Positions 33,154 through 37,496 of a stretch of 37,496 bases of DNA are shown piece by piece. The notes beneath the pieces were generated by a model. It worked only from the letters and a program-made list of their open reading frames with translations. It was not told where the DNA came from and searched no databases. The stretch covers positions 1-37,496 of the forward strand of contig JAIBBG010000030.1 of assembly GCA_019694805.1 (NCBI GenBank), in the 5' to 3' direction. Source of the stretch: Flavobacteriales bacterium. GTDB taxonomy: Bacteria > Bacteroidota > Bacteroidia > Flavobacteriales_D > Sanyastnellaceae. A program made the position numbers and the translations under genes. How positions within the stretch are numbered: position 1 is the stretch's first letter; every line of letters begins with the position of its first letter.

Positions 33154-36100
33154 TCATGAAAATGAAGGAAATTTCCTTTTCCTGAACCATGCCAGTGCTG
33201 TAATGACTATCAGTGCGCCTACGGCTATGTACACCCAATCCGGCACTGGAACAGGATCACCTGCGGCATATGAATGCAAGCCGGATAGGTAGTAGTTCAC
33301 TCCGTAATACGTCATGATTACAGATGCCAGTCCGAATGTAGTCGCTGCATTGTAGATAAACAATGAATACAATTTCGGAATCAATCTCATGTGAAGAATG
33401 AAGGCATACACGAGTATTGTCACCAATGCCCAGGTTTCTTTGGCATCCCAACCCCAATATCTTCCCCAAGATTCGTTGGCCCAAACACCACCAAGATAAG
33501 TGCCGATACTCAGCATATACAAACCACCGGTAAGTGTCATTTCACTCAGCAATGTCATTTCTTTGATGATGGCGTGAAGTCGTTTTTCATTGTTGTGTTT
33601 GACAAAAACCATCAGGATAAGGTTGATGATTCCGATGGTGGCACCTAACATCAAGAATCCATAACTACCCGCTTCCAGTGATACGTGTATGGTAAGCCAA
33701 TACGAACGCAATACCGGAACCAATGGCGTAATCTCCGGATCGAGGTAACTCAACATGGCTACCATGAGTACCGTTGATGAAAGGACCATGGTCGCAGCGA
33801 GTGCTCCCCATGATTTTCTACCGAAAATGATACCCGCAAGCACCGTGGTGAATGCGATGTAGATCATCGATTCATAGCCGTTGCTCCAAGGTGCTCGTCC
33901 GGATACATACCAACGCAATCCCAAACCAATGGTGTGAAATGCAAATCCTACAACCATGGTATAGAAAAGAATTTTATAAATCCTGCCAAGGTTTGCATGA
34001 GGTTTAAATACCGAATAGAAGAGGAAGAACAAGAAGAGTAATCCCAGAATAGCATACAATGCAGAAAGCCTGTTGAATACGTTGAGGTTGTTCAACATGA
34101 TTTCCGCGCTGATCTTGGATGAGGAAGGCATCACCGCTGCGCCTTTGCTGGCTTGGTATTCTCCTAATTCTTTGAGAAGTTGATTCGGAAAACTGTAATC
34201 ATTCGATTCCACTGACTCACGAAGTGCGCTGACATAGCTGGAGAAAAATCTTTCAGCAATTTGATTTTGTGCGCTTTGTTCACCATGGCGGTTCATACGC
34301 GGACCACTCCATGTGTTGTTGGGATCACCGGCGATTGGAACCAGGCGCAGGAAATCACCACCCAAAATCATGTTCATGATATTCACGCGTTCATCAATCT
34401 TCAACAATTCTTTTTCTAGTACACCACGATCAATGGAGCTTAAGGTATTGGCACGCCGCACTTCAGCTTGTAATTTGTAATTTCCTTCTTCATCGAAGAA
34501 ATCTCTATAGGTGGCTTTGTCACCTGGAACATTCAAGATTTTGTGAATGGTTTCATGATGACCAAGTTTGATCATGGCCACATCAATCCATTCTTCACTA
34601 TGGATGAACATGCCAAGAATCACTTGATCAGCACTCAATCCATTGAAGCTTTCGGAGCGCATCACTTTGCGCATCAGTTCTCTGGTGAGTGTGTGCATGG
34701 GTTTCATCCTGCCATTATGATCCTGCACAACGAGTTTGCTGAACAATTCAGCGTGATCTGCACTGATGGCGCGCTGTGCAGAAACCGGTTCGATGGTTTT
34801 TTGCGCAGAAGCAATCGATACTGACATAAGCAACGCTGCCATCATCATGGCGGTGTTTTTCGTGCGCATTTTGCGGATATTCTGCGAAATTTTATGGAAA
34901 TGACTGGTGGTACTGATGAGCGACCAGATCATACCCAACGTGAGTAAGATATAGCCGATGTATGTGATCCATGTTCCCCAAAAGTCATGATTGACACTCA
35001 GGTAAGTCCCCAATTCATCCTGATCATATGATGATTGAAAGAAGCGATATCCATCATGATCCAACACGTGATTCATGTAAATGCGATAGTCCTGTTGAAG
35101 GTTTTCTCTGGGATCGATCAGTTGCACTTCACTGGCGTAAGAAGTAGGGCTATCTGTACCGGGATATCGATCCATGATGAAGTCATACAATTTCACAGAA
35201 AACGGAAGAGGAATGTCAATCGATCCATAAGACAACGCCAAACTGAGGTCGCCCATACGTGTGATGGCCAATTGTCCTGATTGGCCTTTTCTTCCATAAA
35301 CAATTAATTCTTCTTCTTTGCCATTTACTTTGACGCTCATGCGCAAAGCCGTCATGCTTTCGTTTTTCACTTTGGAGTCACCTGATTCCAAATTCACCAA
35401 AGCACTTTTGTGGAAGTCGCCGAATACAAACCCATTCTGTCCGTTGTTGTACATCGAGCGCAGCATGAGCGGATGATATTGTTCTGATGGATAAAGCGTA
35501 TCTGTTTTTTGTGAGGCCATCACGGTTTGTACCAATGGCCTGTCATGTTTAATGAAAAGCTGACCATCGATTTCAGTGATGTTGATGGCATCGGGAATGA
35601 TGTCATCAGAAAAGTTGAAGATTTCACCGTGTATTCTGGATTGACTTCCTTTTGTGACAAAATACTCTTCGCGTCCGCCCATTCCTGCGATCACCACTTT
35701 GATGGTAGGAAAACCAACAGGACTTTCGTACATACTTTGAACCGGATTCGGAATAAATTCTTTCAATTGTAATTCGATGAGATCACTTCCGAGTAAGTAG
35801 GATTCAGACCACGCGTTATTTCCGAGGCTGGAGAACAACACAGGCTCTTCTACTTTGAATTTTTTTTCACCCTGAAGAATTTGCAACTGCAGGTAAGTAT
35901 CGCTGGAAAGAATGCTGTTGGCGGTATCATTCTCGCGAATGTGCATGATGCCTTCGAAGCCAAAATACCTTGTGACACCTGAACCGATGAGGATGATCAC
36001 CATGGCTGCATGAAACATCAGCAACGACCATTTTTTTTGAGGGATCATTCTAAATCTGACAATATTCACAATGATGGTTATGCAAAAAAGAACCAACAAC

Positions 36101-36321
36101 AAGGTAAACCACCATGCTTTGTAGATCACATGTTGTGCGGAACTGGTTCCGTAGTCATTTTCGATGAATGTTCCTACGCCAATGGCGATGGCGAAGGCGA
36201 GAATATATACACCAGCAGCGCGTGTATTGAAGAAGGGCGCCAGCCATTTGCTGACTCTTTGTAAAATTTGCATCATAAGCGTAATAACTCCGGATGTTTT
36301 TTCTTGATCCGAGTGGGTCAT
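33154..36321 (-). CDS. ccsBA: Cytochrome c biogenesis protein CcsBA (fused ResB/ResC)
   Basis: This 1055-residue system II cytochrome c synthase exports haem and attaches it to CxxCH motifs outside the inner membrane. The N-terminal part is ResB/CcsB-like, with helices at ~22-50, 68-85 and 98-115 and a large extracytoplasmic domain. A ResB-type C-terminal helix near residue 460 (YIGYILLTLGMIWSL) follows. A second hydrophilic segment (~500-735) precedes the CcsA half. The CcsA haem-handling motif WGRYWGWDAKETWALV lies near residue 950, flanked by His-bearing helices (FAFHTIGLGLRWYVSGRAPWSN, LTIHVSLEAG). Length and fusion are usual for Bacteroidota. It is transcribed towards the cytochrome cluster. 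Its position next to genes for 93 CxxCH motifs suggests it serves them. Confidence 0.95.
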   Translation of the reverse strand: MTHSDQEKTSGVITLMMQILQRVSKWLAPFFNTRAAGVYILAFAIAIGVGTFIENDYGTSSAQHVIYKAWWFTLLLVLFCITIIVNIVRFRMIPQKKWSLLMFHAAMVIILIGSGVTRYFGFEGIMHIRENDTANSILSSDTYLQLQILQGEKKFKVEEPVLFSSLGNNAWSESYLLGSDLIELQLKEFIPNPVQSMYESPVGFPTIKVVIAGMGGREEYFVTKGSQSRIHGEIFNFSDDIIPDAINITEIDGQLFIKHDRPLVQTVMASQKTDTLYPSEQYHPLMLRSMYNNGQNGFVFGDFHKSALVNLESGDSKVKNESMTALRMSVKVNGKEEELIVYGRKGQSGQLAITRMGDLSLALSYGSIDIPLPFSVKLYDFIMDRYPGTDSPTSYASEVQLIDPRENLQQDYRIYMNHVLDHDGYRFFQSSYDQDELGTYLSVNHDFWGTWITYIGYILLTLGMIWSLISTTSHFHKISQNIRKMRTKNTAMMMAALLMSVSIASAQKTIEPVSAQRAISADHAELFSKLVVQDHNGRMKPMHTLTRELMRKVMRSESFNGLSADQVILGMFIHSEEWIDVAMIKLGHHETIHKILNVPGDKATYRDFFDEEGNYKLQAEVRRANTLSSIDRGVLEKELLKIDERVNIMNMILGGDFLRLVPIAGDPNNTWSGPRMNRHGEQSAQNQIAERFFSSYVSALRESVESNDYSFPNQLLKELGEYQASKGAAVMPSSSKISAEIMLNNLNVFNRLSALYAILGLLFLFFLFYSVFKPHANLGRIYKILFYTMVVGFAFHTIGLGLRWYVSGRAPWSNGYESMIYIAFTTVLAGIIFGRKSWGALAATMVLSSTVLMVAMLSYLDPEITPLVPVLRSYWLTIHVSLEAGSYGFLMLGATIGIINLILMVFVKHNNEKRLHAIIKEMTLLSEMTLTGGLYMLSIGTYLGGVWANESWGRYWGWDAKETWALVTILVYAFILHMRLIPKLYSLFIYNAATTFGLASVIMTYYGVNYYLSGLHSYAAGDPVPVPDWVYIAVGALIVITALAWFRKRKFPSFS

Positions 36322-36361
36322 ATTTGAAGAAATTGACGCTGGTAGTGGAAGGAATTGTCTC

Positions 36362-36393
36362 CAAAAATTTCGGAACCGAAGTTATGATCACAA
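36362..36393 (-). promoter_or_regulatory. Candidate promoter of ccsBA
   Basis: On the minus strand, TTG (36391-36393) and AATTTTTG (36362-36369; seven of eight matches to TAnnTTTG) are 21 nt apart. That would place the transcript start ~35 nt before the ATG at 36321. Confidence 0.35.
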
Positions 36394-36599
36394 TGAGGTA
36401 AAATCGGGGCTGTTGATAATTACAGGATAACTCTGATTACCTCATGAGGACTGAGTTTTAGTGAAATTCTATCACCGACAAAACGAATGATTTTGGCGTT
36501 GTATCCATCTATGTGTCGGATGAGTCAAAAGCAACTATTCGACTTCAATTTTCGACATCATGATCAAGCGTTATGTCAAACCACTTTTGGTCTTATCCG

Positions 36600-37028
36600 A
36601 TGAGAATTTTCAGTGCAGCTTTGTTGTGCATGTTGACCTCTTGTTTTGCTCAATATTCAATAAGTAGCGATACCGAGTTCTTTCCTTTGCGAGCTGATTT
36701 GTACATCGTGAAGACTAATGGAAGAAATGTTGTTTGTAGAGGAGAAGCATTTGAAGATGAGTTCATCGTAACGGAGTATGGCAAACGTGATGTTGATTCT
36801 GTGCTTTGGAATGGTGACACGCTTTTTATCCAATATGTAGTTCAGACCAAACGGATCATTGATTGTTTTGTCCTGACAGATTCGATGTATGTGTTTTCAC
36901 AGAGAATGAAATTGAAATCATCTTCTACATGGTTCAAAATGCATCTTGATTGGAAAGACGTTGATCAATTCAATCCCATGAAGAGTGATACGGTATCACC
37001 TTGTTTGTACAACTTCCTTGAGCAGTGA
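36600..37028 (+). CDS. Small putative lipoprotein, function unknown
   Basis: The frame is open from 36573, but the ATG at 36600 gives a short lipoprotein signal (MRIFSAALLCMLTSC), leaving 142 residues. The mature part is a beta-rich domain of ~120 residues (YIVKTNGRNVVCRGEAF, EDEFIVTEYG, DTLFIQYVV, RIIDCFVLTDSMYVF). No family is recognised. The last 33 nt overlap the 3' end of the convergent hydrolase gene. Confidence 0.6.
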   Translation: MRIFSAALLCMLTSCFAQYSISSDTEFFPLRADLYIVKTNGRNVVCRGEAFEDEFIVTEYGKRDVDSVLWNGDTLFIQYVVQTKRIIDCFVLTDSMYVFSQRMKLKSSSTWFKMHLDWKDVDQFNPMKSDTVSPCLYNFLEQ

Positions 37029-37496
37029 ACTATTGAAAATATCTCCCGGCGAAACCATCGGTTCATTCCACGGAATTTGATCCCCATATCGCTGTTCCAT
37101 GATTCTTTTGACTTCCGGGTGATCCAGATGGAAATCGCCAAGTGGACGCGTTGCGCAAAGGTCGATGGCAAGAGCATCATGATAAATTTTCCAGACGAAT
37201 TCCGAACAATAAATTTCGTCATCACTCCAGTTGAAATAAATGTCGTAGTTTTTTCCAAGATAGTTAGACGAAGACTTTTTCATCACTTCAACGATTTGAG
37301 GCGTGATGACCTCTGAAGCATTCTTCAATCGTTTGGCGTGATAAACTTTTTCTTTACCTTGTTTCACCCATTCGGCCATGCTAACTATTCGAACAGGCTG
37401 CACAGCCTCATAGACCATTACTTTATCGCCTTCACGGATCACCAGACCACAATGGGTAAATTGCGATTGTGTGGCAAGTTGAATGGCTTTTCCTTG
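36996..37496 (-). CDS. YiiX-like permuted papain-fold cysteine hydrolase (C-terminal part, runs off the window)
   Basis: The frame is open to the right edge and gives 166 residues of the C-terminal portion. QGKAIQLATQSQFTHCGLV supplies the His (TH.G) that comes first in permuted papain-like enzymes. LGKNYDIYFNW and YCSEFVWKIY supply the later Cys (residue Cys in YCSE) and the E-h-V-W-x-x-Y helix. This order matches the YaeF/YiiX peptidase C92-type group (NlpC/P60 superfamily), amidases or acylhydrolases of uncertain substrate. The N-terminus and any signal peptide lie outside the window. It is convergent with the small lipoprotein, with a 33-nt overlap. Confidence 0.82.
   Translation of the reverse strand, partial: QGKAIQLATQSQFTHCGLVIREGDKVMVYEAVQPVRIVSMAEWVKQGKEKVYHAKRLKNASEVITPQIVEVMKKSSSNYLGKNYDIYFNWSDDEIYCSEFVWKIYHDALAIDLCATRPLGDFHLDHPEVKRIMEQRYGDQIPWNEPMVSPGDIFNSSLLKEVVQTR

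Noticed and set aside
1..37496. tRNA, rRNA, riboswitch, integrase or insertion sequence
   Set aside because: No cloverleaf, conserved rRNA segment, transposase motif or flanking target duplication was noticed in reading the intergenic regions. A covariance-model scan was not possible here.

Overview
The window looks like a piece of a Bacteroidota chromosome. It carries six proteins with Por/T9SS type A C-terminal sorting domains (PNP.NG-type start, ending in a K/R-rich last strand). Four of these carry SprB or SBBP repeats. It also has a FISUMP-domain protein, a fused CcsBA cytochrome c synthase and TAnnTTTG-like promoter boxes. No rRNA, tRNA, transposase or phage gene was recognised. The order or family cannot be fixed from the sequence.

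Left half (1-20.6 kb): secreted surface proteins. A two-gene cassette (beta-helix protein plus a protein with five EYF.D.DPG.GNGT repeats, SprB repeats and a T9SS tail) lies at 161-3393 (+). A second, enlarged copy lies in the opposite orientation at 11376-5093 (-). The two copies converge on two small genes: a Cys/His mini-protein and a FISUMP protein. Each copy ends in a strong hairpin terminator. The enlarged copy has gained a central block with PKD, LamG, TIG-like, phospholipase A2-like, DUF7619-like and FN3-like segments. Next come a 938-residue SBBP propeller protein (-), a predicted barrel protein, a second propeller protein and a SprB-repeat protein, then a small GNAT acetyltransferase.

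Right half (21-36.3 kb): an electron-transfer locus, the most striking part of the window. In order on the + strand it encodes: a membrane cytochrome b with two pairs of helix histidines spaced 14 residues apart; a membrane-anchored iron-sulfur flavoprotein with unusual Fe-S motifs and an apparently permuted FAD fold; a 20-CxxCH secreted cytochrome; a 1,808-residue cytochrome with 73 CxxCH motifs by hand count; a predicted outer-membrane beta-barrel; and an OB-fold lipoprotein. The haem-attachment enzyme CcsBA follows, convergent on the minus strand. Gene spacing (5 nt, ATGA overlap, TGATG overlap) suggests two tightly coupled blocks, separated by a terminator-like hairpin and a 352-nt gap before the giant cytochrome. 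My inference is an electron conduit running NAD(P)H or quinol <-> Fe-S flavoprotein/cytochrome b <-> periplasmic 20-haem protein <-> outer-membrane barrel and 73-haem wire. It is similar in logic to porin-cytochrome complexes but not recognisably homologous to MtrCAB. The direction of electron flow is unknown.

The right edge holds a small lipoprotein and the 3' part of a YiiX-like permuted-papain hydrolase, which runs off the window.
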